NCBI RefSeq assembly: GCF_963576675.1 | Contig: NC_088911.1 | Span: 132,249,929-132,313,928 of the forward strand | Origin: Euphorbia lathyris | Taxonomy: Eukaryota; Streptophyta; Magnoliopsida; Malpighiales; Euphorbiaceae | Direction: 5' to 3' | Length of the DNA stretch: 64,000 nucleotides | Part shown: in pieces, positions 32,301 through 44,584 of the stretch | Layout: each line of letters opens with the position of its first letter | Numbering within the stretch: the stretch's first letter is position 1 | The notes under the pieces: generated by a model | The model's database searches: none | The model's input: the letters and a program-made list of their open reading frames with translations, nothing else | Told to the model about the DNA's origin: nothing | Made by a program: the position numbers and the translations under genes

Positions 32301-35300
32301 ATGCGCAGTTCGCGAAGTTCGGGTACGCCACCAGACCCTTTTGATCCAGAAATTGAAAGAACACTTAAGAAAAACAAGAAAAACAAAAAAAAAAAACAAA
32401 ACACCCTTAAAAACCAAAGTATTCCAGCCAGAAAATATGGCCGATCCACCGACACTTATGGATTATGCTAGGCCAGGAATGGCCGGTGTAACTAATAGTG
32501 TAGTTAGACCCCGTATAAACGCAAATCAATTTGAAATTAAGCCTGCTTTGCTTAATATGTTGCAAAACAACGTAACGTTTTACGGATTGCCTAACGAAAA
32601 CCCTAATGCACATTTGACAAATTTCTTAGAAATTTGTGATACTTTTAAAATTACTGATGTAACAGCCGAAGCAATCAAACTTCGCCTCTTTCCTTTCACT
32701 TTGAAGGACAAGGCAAAAATTTGGTTAACTTATATGCCGGCTGCAACATTTGAAACTTGGGACCAATTAGCCCAAGCGTTTTTACAAAAATATTTTCCCT
32801 TAGCAAAAACCGCAAGAGTCATCAAAGAGTTGACATCTTTCACACAAAATGATAATGAAACTCTTTATGAAGCTTGGGAACGTTTTAAAGAACTTCAACG
32901 TTTATGCCCACACCACCAACTGCCAGATGCACTCTTAATGCAGACATTCTATAATGGATTAAATCCTACGACTAGAGGTTCATTAGATGCTATGTCTGGA
33001 GGGTTATTTATGAAAAAGACATCCGCCCAAGCAAGAGAACTTTTGGAGGAAATGGCAATCAACAGCAGTATGTGGCCCGCAGAGCGTGGACATATACCAA
33101 TGGCGAAACCATCATCCTCAGGTACATCACCGGTTAAAGGTATAATGAATCTTGATCCTGTAGCAATGTTACAAGCCCAATTTTCTGCCTTATCGCACAA
33201 AATTGATAAATTTATGGCACCATGCGATCCTAATGATCCGATCCAGAGAGACATTGATTACGAAGGTATGAATGAGATAGAACAGGTAAATTTTGTCCAA
33301 GGACAAAACCAAACTACTAATCCTTATTCTAATACTTATAATCCTGGATGGAGAAATCATCCTAACTTTAATTGGAAAGATAGTAATAATAATAATAATG
33401 CAAATGCTAATCAATATCGTGTAAATAATTATCAAAATCAAACAAGAGATACGATTAGCACTCTATCTTCAAAAATCGACAAATTTATAGATGCTATGAA
33501 TGGAAAGGTAAGTAATCAAGACGATGGTTTTAAACGGATCGAAAGTAAATTCGATCAGCTTATCAAAAACCAATCATCTAGCATCCATAATTTGGAGGTT
33601 CAAATTGGACAACTTGCTAAATCAATTCCATCCCGCAAAGAGGGAAGTCTTCCCAGCCAAATGGAAGAAAATCCGAAAGAGCATGTTAAGGCTATCACTC
33701 TTCGTTCGGGGAAAAACTACTTAGGTCCGGAAATGCCCGGAAATTCAACTTTACCTGGAAATGATTTACCAAAATCCAAAGAAGATACATTAAAACAAAA
33801 AGATACACCAATTGACTCTAATCCGAAACCCTTTGTACCAAAGCCACCTTTTCCACACAGGGTCCGAAATAAGGACCATGATAAACAACTGTTATCATTT
33901 TTAGATAAACTTAAGAATTTGCATATAAATTTAACATTAATGGATGCAATTACGCAAATGCCTAACTATGGAAAATTCTTGAAAGATTTAATCTCAAAAA
34001 AGATTAGTTGGGAAGGAATTTCATCCATTTCACTTTCTGAAGATTGTAGTTCGATAGTATCAAGCAAATTACCTACTAAACTCAAAGATCCTGGATGCTT
34101 TACCATTCCGTGTACATTGGGAAATATGGAATTCCCAAGTTGTCTTTGTGATTTAGGAGCTAGTATAAACTTGATGCCATTGTCTATTTTTGAAAAATTA
34201 GGTTTAGAAGAAGACATCAAGCGTACCAATATGGTTTTGCAATTAGCGGATCAATCCACTAAAAGACCATATGGTATAATTGAAGACGTTTTAGTGAAAG
34301 TTGACAAATTTATTTTTCCTACTGATTTTGTTATCTTAGATTTTGCTTATGATGCTAATTGTCCGCTAATCTTTGGTAGACCATTCATGAACACGGGACG
34401 TGCTCAAGTTGATGTGTCGGAAGGAAAAGTAGTTTTAAGAATAGGTGATGATAAGATCGAGTTCGATATGAATCAAGCAATGAAATATCCTATGGAGGAT
34501 TTCGCCTGTATGAAACTTGATTTAGTTGAAGAATGTGTTAATGACATTGTTCAAAGAGAAGAAATAATAGAACCTATAATGGGTGAAGAATTAGAAGATA
34601 AGGACCCAGAGCCTTTGATTCGAGAAGATGGACCAGTTCCGCCTTCAGTAGTAGTTCCACCTAAATTAGAACTTAAAGAATTACCAAAACATCTGAGATA
34701 CACTTTCCTAGGCGGAAGTGATACTCTACCTATAATCATCTCTAACAAATTAACAGAAAATCAAGAAGAAAAATTGAAAGAAGTTGTTAGAAATAGAATA
34801 GGAAGTATGGGATGGCAGATTTCAGATTTAAAAGGAATTAATCCTAGTATTGTAATGCATAGGATCCACTTAGAAGAAGATAAGCCACCTAAAGCGGATA
34901 GACAAAGACGTTTAAATCCGAACATGAAAGAAGTAGTAAAAAATGAGATTACTAAACTTTTAGACAATGGAATCATTTATCCTATTTCAGATAGTGAATG
35001 GGTTAGTCCAATCCATTGTGTACCCAAAAAGGGAGGTATAACTGTAGTAAGGAATGATGAAGGTGAATTAATACCTACGCGAACCACCACCGGTTGGAGG
35101 GTTTGTATAGATTATAGGAACCTAAATAAGGCAACTAGGAAAGATCATTTTCCTTTACCTTTCATCGATCAAATGATCGAAAGGATAGCCGGTCATGCAT
35201 TTTATTGTTTTCTCGATGGTTATTCCGGATTCTTTCAAATATATATTTACCCGGATGACCAAGATAAAACAACCTTCACATGTCCTTATGGAACATTTGC

Positions 35301-37566
35301 ATATAGAAGAATGCCTTTTGGTTTATGTAATGCACCAGCAACTTTTCAACGTTGCATGACTGCAATTTTTAATGATTTCATCGAAGATATCATGGAAGTA
35401 TTCATGGATGATTTTTCAGTTTATGGAGATTCTTTTGATGCATGTTTAAAAAACTTAGATAAAGTTCTTTCTCGATGCGAAGAAACGAATTTGGTATTAA
35501 ATTGGGAAAAATGTCATTTCATGGTCGACGAAGGAACTGTTTTAGGTCATAAAATATCTGAAAAAGGATTAGAAGTGGATAGAGCAAAAACTTCAGTAAT
35601 AGAAAAATTACCCCCACCGACAACTGTCAAGGGAGTAAGATCTTTTCTAGGACATGCAGGTTTTTACAAAAGATTTATAAAAAACTTTTCTGTGATTTCC
35701 AAACCACTTACTAACTTACTTATGAAGGATTCAACTTTCGACTTTAATGAAGATTGCATTAACGCTTTCGAAACATTGAAAATAGCCTTAGTCAGTGCAC
35801 CCATAATTGCTAAACCCGATTGGGATTTGCCTTTTGAAATCATGTGTGATGCAAGTGACCTAGCAGTGGGATGTGTTTTAGGTCAAAGAAAGGATAAAAG
35901 ATTACATGTTATTTATTATGCAAGTCACACATTGTCCGGTGCACAGTTAAATTACACAACAACAGAAAAAGAGATGTTAGCCGTAGTATTTGCATGTGAT
36001 AAGTTTAGGTCATATTTATTAGGATCTAAAGTTATTATTTATACAGATCATGCAGCTTTACGTTATCTGTTTGCTAAGAAAGATGCAAAACCGCGTCTGA
36101 TTAGATGGGTTTTGTTGTTACAAGAATTTGATATAGAAATTAGAGACAAAAAGGGAGTAGAAAATCTTGTCGCCGATCATCTATCAAGACTAGAAGATGA
36201 AAACGGTCCTATAGGTGAAACTGTCGGTATACGAGATAATTTCCCCGATGAACATCTCTATCAAGTAGAAAGTATCATGTCACCATGGTATGCAGATTTT
36301 GCTAATTGTCTTGCAACCGATATTGTTCCGGAAGGATTATCTCCCCAACAGAGGAAGAAATTTTTCTTCGATATTAAACAATATTATTGGGAAGATCCCT
36401 TTCTATTTAAATCATGTGGTGACGGGATAATTAGGAGATGTGTTGGAGAAAATGAATATGAATCTATAATAACAGAATGTCATTCCAGCTCATATGGAGG
36501 ACATAATGGAGTTAATAAAACGGTAGCTAAAATATTGGAATGTGGTTTCTATTGGCCGACAATGTTTAAAGACGTTAGTTCATTTATTACTCATTGCGAT
36601 AAATGCCAAAGAACGGGTAACTTAGGAAGGAAAGATGAGATGCCCCTCACAAACGTGTTGGAAGTCGAAATCTTCGACATGTGGGGAATTGATTTCATGG
36701 GACCTTTTCCACCTTCCAATGGCAAAACTTACATATTAGTAGCCGTTGATTATGTTTCAAAGTGGGTTGAAGCAATTGCAACCCCTACGAATGATTCTAA
36801 AGTAGTTATTACTTTTCTTGACGATATATTTTGTAGATTCGGTTGTCCTAGGTACGTTGTTAGTGATGGCGGTACCCATTTCATAAATCGGAATTTCGAT
36901 ATGCTTATGAAAAAATATGGAGTACGCCACCGCGTGTCAACGCCATACCATCCTCAGTCGAATGGTCAGGCGGAGATCTCAAATAGAGAACTCAAATGGA
37001 TTCTAGAGAAAACTGTTTCGTCATCAAGAAAAGATTGGTCATAAAAACTCAATAATGCGCTATGGGCATACCGTACTGCATTTAAATCACCAATAGGAAT
37101 GACTCCGTACCGTTTGGTGTATGGAAAAGCATGTCATTTACCAGTCGAATTAGAACATAAAGCCTATTGGGCTATTAGAAAACTTAATTTTGATTTACAA
37201 CAAGCAGGAAAGAAACGTTTGCTCGATTTAAATGAGTTAGATGAGTTACGTCATCTAGCGTATGAAAATGCGAGGATTTATAAAGAAAAAGTGAAAAAAT
37301 GGCACGATGCCAAGATTAAAGTCAAACACTTTAATGTTGGAGATAAGGTGCTGTTATTCAATTCACGACTTCGTATATTTCCGAGAAAACTTAAGTCTAG
37401 ATGGGACGGACCGTATTTAGTCGTCAAAACGTTCGACTATGGTTCTTTGGAACCTGAGGAAACTAATGGTAAGCGTTTCAAAGTTAACGGTAATCGATGT
37501 AAAATCTATTACGAAAATATTTCCGAAATAGGAACTAGTTTCGTAACAAGATTTCCTGACATTTAA
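32301..37566 (+). pseudogene. gag-pol: Athila gag-pol polyprotein, one frameshift and one stop
   Basis: The probable gag start is ATG 32301, whose frame gives an Athila-like N-terminus ([11 protein letters not shown]). It shifts frame in a 12-A run at 32385-32396 and continues in the frame of ATG 32437. Counting from 32437: gag core at 30-270 without zinc knuckle; protease near 572 ([11 protein letters not shown]); RT with DYRNLNKA and FMDDFSVYG near 990; RNase H from about 1137 (CDASDLAVG); integrase with HHCC zinc site from 1349 and catalytic Asp1419, Asp1477, Glu1513 (D,D35E). A TAA at 37042-37044 truncates integrase; the frame then stays open to 37566, giving the remaining C-terminal part. 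All catalytic residues I can check are present. Confidence 0.93.
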
Positions 37567-38322
37567 ATCATTTCATTTTTCTTTTATTTTTATTATTTTT
37601 ATTTTTATTTTTATTTTTGTTTTGTTTTAGATTATATCATTTTAGAATTTTAGATATAGAAATATATATTCGAGTCATGATTAATTTTTAGGAATTTCAT
37701 AAAAATTAGAAAATTCAGTGATTCTCAGTTGAGAATTTCAGATTCTCAGTTGAGAATTCACATATATGAAATTCTTAATGAGGTAGAAATATTTCTGGAC
37801 TTATAGAGAATTTCAAATTCTCAGTTGAGAATTTAGGCATGGCTAGAAGTCAGGAAAATTTCTGGACTTGTAGAGGATTTCAGATTCTCAGTTGAGAATT
37901 CTGATTGAAAATTGAAGGGAAAAATTTCTGAACTTACCGAGGATGAGGATTCTCGGTAGAGGATCAGGAGTTTAGAGTTTTAAGAACTGATTTTCGCAGG
38001 AAAATCAGCGTGTCGCGACCGCGGGTCAGCATCCTCGGTCGCGACACGGGGGAAATTTTGCCCAGATTAAACCTTTTCTCAGCAGTTGTAACTATTCAGA
38101 ATGAAACACTAAGTTTTTCTCATTTCTAAAAGGTTTGTTTCATTCCTTTTCACTTCGAAACAACACCTCTTTTCGTCCTAGGATCTTATATATAGGTACT
38201 AGAGGTCCAGTTTTCTGTCACTTTCTTTTTCATCTCTATCAGAACTATCTCTGATTTTCTTACCATTCATAAAATTCAAACACTAAGTTCAGAACTTTTC
38301 TTCCTTACTCTTTCCAAAAATC
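37567..38322. repeat. Athila spacer with 16-nt near-palindromes
   Basis: Noncoding spacer between pol and the first Athila ORF. ATTCTCAGTTGAGAAT occurs four times exactly (37721, 37742, 37817, 37884) with degenerate versions near 37948. Each can fold into a short hairpin. A GC-rich island with GTCGCGACCGCGGGTC and CGGTCGCGACACG follows at 38010-38050. TATATATAGG near 38188 could serve as a TATA box for the downstream ORF. Confidence 0.75.
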
Positions 38323-39270
38323 ATGGCTTCCTCAAACACTTCATCTAAGAAAGTTATTGCTTCACGCAATAAACATGTGGATATATCAGAGCGTTATGGA
38401 TGTAACTTTCCCATCTTCAATCACGATGAGGGAAGGCGCTTCCTGAAACTTCGATACACTTTCTTTGTCGGAATGCTGTACATGGACGACTTTCTTAATG
38501 ATCAATTAGGAATTAAGGAAGATATGAGTCGTTACATGGAGCGACTAGGATGGACCAGATTTGTCGATATGAAGTTTCCTATAATTGGAGACTGGGTGTT
38601 AGAGTTTTTCTGCACTGTGCGTTTTGTTAACAAGCGTCGTGTGCGTCTCAGTTTTCGTCGGGATGGCAAAACTTTCACTTTTGGATATCCTGAATTGCAT
38701 GCTTGGTTTGGTTTTCCTTTGAAGGATGCTACCAAACGCCATCATGGAAGAGATATGACATCCACTGATATTTGGCAAATGCTCACCGGCATCTGGCCTT
38801 TCAACCCAAAACTTGCCTATAATAAGTCTTTCAATTCCAACTCTATGCTATATTTGCATAAGTTTCTGAGTCACAGCTTGTTCGGTCGCACGTTCAGTAG
38901 TGTCGTCCAAGAATCTGATCTTTATGACCTTGGCGATATATTTCAAGGCAATGTGGTTGATTCTTCAAAAATTCTGATGGAGGGTCTTGTTGCCGCATCT
39001 AGATCCAAGGCTAAGAAGGTTGGGTTTGGGAATATTATATGCGGAATAATTCTAGGGACCAAGGGCACTGTTTCTGTTCCTTGGAGTGATGCTGAATCTT
39101 TCCCTATGCTTGACTATGAATTTTTAGAATTTGAAGGTCTAGTCAAGCGAGTTTTTCGATCCGGACCAAATTTTCTTTCTGCACCCGAACGACAAGCCTT
39201 CGTGCAGTTGACAATTGATCGATTTAGGGCTAAGAAAATCCCGATTAAAAGGGACGAATTTTTAGCATAG
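38323..39270 (+). CDS. Athila-type ORF 1 (315 aa), unknown function
   Basis: Intact ATG-initiated ORF. It resembles the plant 'ATHILA ORF-1' family: a conserved core of the form L-G-W-x-x-F-x-D-M-x-F-P, then V-x-x-x-R-x-S-F-R-x-x-G, then a G-F-P stretch near residues 120-130. The biochemical role of this family is not established. I see no signal peptide or membrane segment, so it is not an evident envelope protein. It is clearly related to the second ORF at 40424 in the same element. It could be translated from a spliced or subgenomic RNA. Confidence 0.75.
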   Translation: MASSNTSSKKVIASRNKHVDISERYGCNFPIFNHDEGRRFLKLRYTFFVGMLYMDDFLNDQLGIKEDMSRYMERLGWTRFVDMKFPIIGDWVLEFFCTVRFVNKRRVRLSFRRDGKTFTFGYPELHAWFGFPLKDATKRHHGRDMTSTDIWQMLTGIWPFNPKLAYNKSFNSNSMLYLHKFLSHSLFGRTFSSVVQESDLYDLGDIFQGNVVDSSKILMEGLVAASRSKAKKVGFGNIICGIILGTKGTVSVPWSDAESFPMLDYEFLEFEGLVKRVFRSGPNFLSAPERQAFVQLTIDRFRAKKIPIKRDEFLA

Positions 39271-40423
39271 TTTGTGTTTTATATTGTTTGTAAATATATG
39301 TACATAAATGTTAATAAATAAAATTTCTTTTTGCACTATATTTTGATTTTGGTTATATGGTTGCATTTTAATTTCATGAATTTAGACCATTGAATCAATT
39401 AAATGCAAACTTAATCTATTCATGACTAATTAAATGTTAATAATTGCATTTCAAGTTCCTTAAATAAGATTCATTTAACTTCAATTAATAAATGCACATT
39501 AATGCTTCATTTAATTTTAATTCCAAACCTTTCATATTACTAATTTTAACATTCATTAATTAATGCATTTTTTTTTGTTTGTTTCATTTTCCATTAATAA
39601 GGATAAACCTTTGGTTTTCCTTATCATTTAATGATTTACATTTATATTTTCAGTACAGATGACATTTTTAAGGAATTCGGGATAGGATTTATCAAGAAAA
39701 TGCACGAAATGAAGTAAATAAGCTGAATTTGGGTAGCCACGAGGTGATCCGCGACCACAGATGCGCTTCCACGGTAACATCAGAAAAATTCCAAGAAAAT
39801 TTCAGACACAAGATTCGCTGCCCAGCGCGATTCGCGGCCGCGAATGTTGGATTCTCGGTTACTTCAGATTTTTCTTCTCAAATTTCAGAGGATATGTTGG
39901 TTGAAAAACGCGATCCGCGACCGCGGATATACATCCACGACCGCGACACGCGTAATTCAGGCACTCCAGGTCCGGTTTTCGACCTATTTTTCCATTCTTC
40001 CTATACCTTTTTCTTTTCTATTTAACCTATACCTATTCTTCTTCCTATTCATCCTCTATTTACACCTTTTTCTATTCAACCTCTAACTATATTAATTCCT
40101 CTTCCTATTTCAACTCTTCCTATTCCAATTCCTATTCCTACTCTAACTATTTACCTTGTTATTCAAACCCTATATATGCCTATTACTTACACAACCTTAC
40201 ATCACCTCCAATTTTAACCAATCCCCTACTCTTCCCTCTTCCCAATACCTTACTTTTACTCTTCCCAAATTTCATCATTAACCTTTTCAATCACCTACAC
40301 CTTTCAACCTCAAGAATCCACAACACTTCTACTTCATCTTCAACCTCAAGCTTTTCTCTCTTTTCATCTTTTTCATCTTTTTTTTCTAAACCCTAACATT
40401 CATAACACATAAACACCACAACC
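39271..40423. other. Athila spacer with GC-rich motifs and pyrimidine-rich leader
   Basis: No gene. The first part is AT-rich. At 39740-39960 are three GC-rich motifs (GATCCGCGACCACAGATG, GCGGCCGCGAATG, GATCCGCGACCGCGGATA) like those in the LTRs. From about 39970 to 40400 the strand is almost only C, T and A, with repeated CCTATTC and TTCCTATT units, resembling a long pyrimidine-rich 5' leader running up to ATG 40424. Confidence 0.7.
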
Positions 40424-41629
40424 ATGCCTAGAGCAAAGCGTGTTGGACACAAGCCAGCTGTCACTGAGGCTAATCGCCTTAGGATTAGTTGCGGAGCTTA
40501 TTTTGACATTCATTCCGAGGAAGAAGTTAGCCGTTTCAAGCACTTTTCCAACCCCAATCGTAAGTTCGTGGATATGCAGTTTCTTGACTTCGATTCGGTA
40601 AGAAAGTTGAACTTCTCTACACAAATTACTGCTTTTCTTGAGACTTTGGGTTGGGAAACTTTTGCTTCTATGCGTTTTCCACAAATTCAAGAGTATGTGG
40701 TTGAGTTTTTGGTTACTTTAACAATGAACAAGAAGAGGACTGAAATTTCTTTTCGAAATAAGGGTATTACCTATACCGTTGATTATGAGGCTATGGGTAA
40801 CATGTTTGGTTTCCCTACTAGTGACTTTTATGATAAGCCTCGGGATTTTGATAATAACTCTTTTTGGCAAACTCTGTCTGACCAAACTTCTTTTGATTCT
40901 AAGAACACTTCGAGCAAGTTAATTAAGGATAATTGCGTGTTCTTCTTTCACAAGTATTTGAGCTTTTCACTTTTTGGTCGTGTTGAGAGTTCCAAGATTC
41001 AAGTCCGGGATTTGTTTGTCTGGGATTTTTTGTTCAAAGGTTTGCGGGTGGATAGCATTGGAATGCTTTTTGATAATTTGTATCGTGCTTCGAGGGCTCA
41101 CACCACTCAAGTCCCTCTCGGTAATTTAATCACCGCTATTGTTTTAGGAGCACGGGATGAATTGACTGATTTTGATATGTCCGCCTACCATGGCTATGTT
41201 CCAGTTTTGGACATTACGGCTCTTGAGCGGGCTCATTTGTTGGTTTCTGCGGCTCCTCCTGTTTTTATTTCGTATGCTACCCGTATTGCACATCTTCGTG
41301 GCACTATGGGTGGAGGTGCTTCTAGTTCTCATAATGTAGGTACCGATGAAGAAGGAGCGGAGGAAGGTGGAGAAGCTGCCCCACAAGCCCAAGCAACCTA
41401 AGACACTGATCCGATGGATTTAAGGCGGATTTTGAACCAAATCAACGCAAATAATCGTCAAATGAATTTGAGAATTGATGATTTGGTGGAGAACAATATG
41501 GTGATGAATGACAACCTCAATACTTTGAGGCTTGAGCATCGTTCGACTCGGCATCGGATGCTTTCATTTTTCCGACGCCGGAATGTGGAAACTTCACCAA
41601 CACCTCCGGATTCCCCGCCACATGCCTAG
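40424..41629 (+). pseudogene. Athila-type ORF 2 (325 aa, stop, 71 aa)
   Basis: ATG start with a good context (ACCATGCC). Open for 325 codons to TAA at 41399-41401, then open in the same frame to 41629. Its core aligns with ORF 1 at 38323: L-G-W-x-x-F-A-S-M-R-F-P, the S-F-R-N-K-G stretch, and G-F-P near residue 126. After the core come a Gly/Glu/Ala-rich linker and, beyond the stop, a coiled-coil-like segment rich in Asn/Leu/Arg. The TAA could derive from a CAA glutamine codon. The family is ATHILA ORF-1-like; function is unknown. Confidence 0.7.
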
Positions 41630-43008
41630 GTTTTATCTTTTCTTTTTCTTATCTTATTTCTATTTCAGTTTCGTATATTTTTATATTTATTGTGTTTCGT
41701 ACAATTTCCATTTTATTTTAATTTTATGGTGAATGTTTGCTTTGCTATATCTTTCGTTTATTTCCGTTTGTTTTATCTTTAATGTTTTATCTCCATTTTT
41801 GCACCAATGAGGACATGGTCCAATTTAAGTGTGGGAGGAGATATATACATATATCATTTTATGCAAACGAATGAATGAATGAATGTACACATCTTTTACA
41901 AATGCAACATATATTGCAACACTTTTAAGTATATTGCAACAAATGACAAAAACTTAACATTTTTTATAATATATCATTTTTTACATTTATCAAATTAATC
42001 ATAAGTTATACATCTTTTATGATTATTTTTAGGTTATCATTATCGATAGAAATAAATATTTCTATACGGGTAATATTTTTCAAATTTTTCACGAATCTTC
42101 GACACGATTTTAAGTAAAATTGTCTCGAGTGAATGTATTTAAGTAAAAATTCTTTCATTATAATCTCTATTTCATATCATGAATTTCATGATACAATAAA
42201 TCTTATTTTAAATTTTTAATTAGGTTTATAGGCATTAAATTGAACTAACAAATTTTTTAGCTCGGTTTTGATTTTGTCTTACATTAACACCAATTGAAGT
42301 TTTTAAGGAAACTATAGCCATAATACATGTTGAATTTTAAGTCAATATAGGATGAATGTGCTAATTTTCTTTTTCCCAAGTTATAATCAATAAATCGTAT
42401 CCTTAACTTTTGGCCACGATTGAGACCAACCTTATCACAGTCGAGGTATGAAAGGGAAGAAATAAATAAGAAAAGCGTACTTTTGGCCACGAATGAGACC
42501 ACCCTTATCACAATCGAGGTATGAAAGGAACGTTTAAATAATAAAAAAATTAAGCGTGTTTAAGGTTTAAAGTAACGATTGCGTCCACCCATGGCATGGT
42601 CGGTATCTCTTAAGCGAACACAAAACAAATGCATATAAAGTTACGATCGAGACCACCCTTATCACGGGCGTAACTAAGCAAATAAATTAAACTTAATACT
42701 CATATATAATAATTTAAGTTTGGGAAAGGAAATTTGGTGCTTTGAAATGCCTTGAGATGAAAAACTCAATAACATGCGTGCTTACATCGTCCCGAATACT
42801 TCAATTTAAAAATTGAAATACAAGACGAATGATATATCGTATTTATACTAAGTTAGTTTGATATTTTGCGTATAAATTTGCCATGCGAAGCTAGTCTTTT
42901 CGGCTTAACTAATTTAAAAAGTAAACACAAAGATATATGTTTTATTTTCATAAAGAGATTAGTTAAGGAATAAATTCAGTGAAATTTTGCTCGGGACTAG
43001 CAAAAGAT
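41630..43008. other. Athila 3' noncoding region with repeats and purine tracts
   Basis: No ORF. A purine tract AAGTGTGGGAGGAG near 41827-41842 resembles an Athila polypurine tract but lies 1.2 kb before the LTR; another purine-rich run (TTTGGGAAAGGAAA) is near 42718. A 48-bp motif beginning TTTTGGCCACGA and containing CCTTATCACA and CGAGGTATGAAAGG is repeated at 42408 and 42481, with a partial copy near 42644. AT-rich elsewhere. Confidence 0.65.
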
Positions 43009-43022
43009 TAAGTGTGGAGATT
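43009..43022 (+). promoter_or_regulatory. Athila polypurine tract
   Basis: AAGTGTGGAGATTT immediately before the 3' LTR start TGTTAAGCCC. It is the expected plus-strand primer site. Confidence 0.75.
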
Positions 43023-44579
43023 TGTTAAGCCCAAAATATACCTAAAATATCATTAACATTTATATCATTTTTATTACAAATTCGTGTTATTTATATCTGT
43101 TTAGATTACTTTTACTCTCGAATATCTTTCTTTCTTGCAAGGTACCTAAATATTTGGTAAAATCCAAATAGGAACGAAAAAGGATCTAAAACAGAAGAAA
43201 AACCCTTCAAAAGGAGTCAAAGACGACGTAAATCGAAAGCACCAAGTCGAAGACACGAACGAAAGCGAAGAACAAAGGAAACCTGCCGGGCCGCGACAGA
43301 GGATCCCAGACCCGCGGCCGCGACACGCGCGGTACAACCAATTCTCCCCTTCGTCCGTCGCTCAAGCTCAGTGCTACGTCATTCACGGCCGCGGATACCT
43401 ATCCTCGGTAAGTGCAGAAATTATACAAATGCATTTAACACATGCTGAAAATCCAAGAAACGCGTTCGTTCAAGTGGATAAAGACGTCCTTTCACAGCGG
43501 ACACGACTCTTAACCAACGGACACGTCACTTCAAACTCAACCCTTCATCACCTATAAATAAAGAGTTGATGTTGAGAAGAAAAGTTGTTATGTAGTATGT
43601 GTGAAATGTTATAATCAGAGCGTAGAACTTATGTCGAAGTTCTAAGTAAACACATTTCGAGAGTTAGAAATTAGATTCTGTACAAAAACAAGATGAGGTA
43701 CACATATTGTTTATAGTTAAAATACAACTCAGTAGCGTTTAGACATTGTTCCAGTTTTAGTTTGCATCATGGTAGTGGCCGACCGAATCCCTATTACGAA
43801 GTTACAGCGAGAAGATTGAGTAAAGTGTTCGCCCCTGAGCCTGACAACCTCCTAAGGAAACCCAAGGAAGCGGAACCGATCAAGCCCTTCACTTGCACGC
43901 CCTCGAAGAACTCGATGCTCCTTATTCTCTGTAAACTTGTATCAATTTATATTTCATCTAATAAAGTCTGTTCTATTCGACAAATCGTAATGCAACACTT
44001 ATGGTAACCAATCCAATATAAGTGAGGCTGGTGTTTTCATTAATATGCGCTTGAATTCAAAATCATTACAAGGAAACTTTGTTGAACACTTAGGCAAATT
44101 ATCATCTCGAAAGAGTTTTAATTTGAGTAAGGGCAACTATCCCGAAAGGGTTTTGTCGCGTTCAAAGCCAATTAATTAGAGGTTCCGTCATTTATTTCAT
44201 CGTCATAATGATACAAAGTTTAAGTTGTTTTCTTTGCTTAATGCAAATGAACATATTCATTCCTTTTTCTAATAGTTCTAAATGTTCATGTTTTGTAAAA
44301 TTCATCCTTAAAATCAGAAGATCTTTCTAACAATCGATTTATTCTAAATATATAATCTTATTCCAGCATTTTCAAATACTCAAAGTTTTCAAATTCAATC
44401 AAATAAATTTCCTAAATTCAATTAATCCAATTTTCACTTTTTATTTACATTTTATAAATCTAACAAGTTCGAAATTAAAGATTCAAAAATAAGTTTTTCG
44501 TTAAAAAAACGTATCTCTGTGGGATCGATATTTTTTATTACTACAAGCGAAACCGTGCACTTGCGGAAATCGCTCAACA
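43023..44579 (+). mobile_element. Athila 3' LTR
   Basis: 1,557 bp, nearly identical to 30551-32106. The differences I found are at about 43065, 43836, 43969 and 44288, and near 44535-44550 (one added T and one substitution). It is followed by GCGTG, the target duplication. Confidence 0.95.
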
Positions 44580-44584
44580 GCGTG

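Larger units (their letters stand above)
30551..44579 (+). mobile_element. Athila-type Ty3-gypsy retrotransposon, 14.0 kb
   Basis: Complete element flanked by GCGTG at 30546-30550 and 44580-44584. In order: 5' LTR, tRNA-Asp-type PBS, gag-pol, two Athila-type ORFs, repeat-rich spacer, purine tract, 3' LTR. The LTRs differ at about five substitutions and one single-base indel in 1,556 bp as counted by eye, so insertion is recent (order of 0.1-0.3 million years under usual plant substitution rates). The Athila lineage is indicated by the PBS, the [11 protein letters not shown] protease motif, a gag without zinc knuckle and the extra ORFs. Confidence 0.95.

Noticed and set aside
38323..41629. Retroviral envelope gene
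   Set aside because: No signal peptide, membrane anchor or furin-like site is visible; the ORFs fit the ATHILA ORF-1 type instead.
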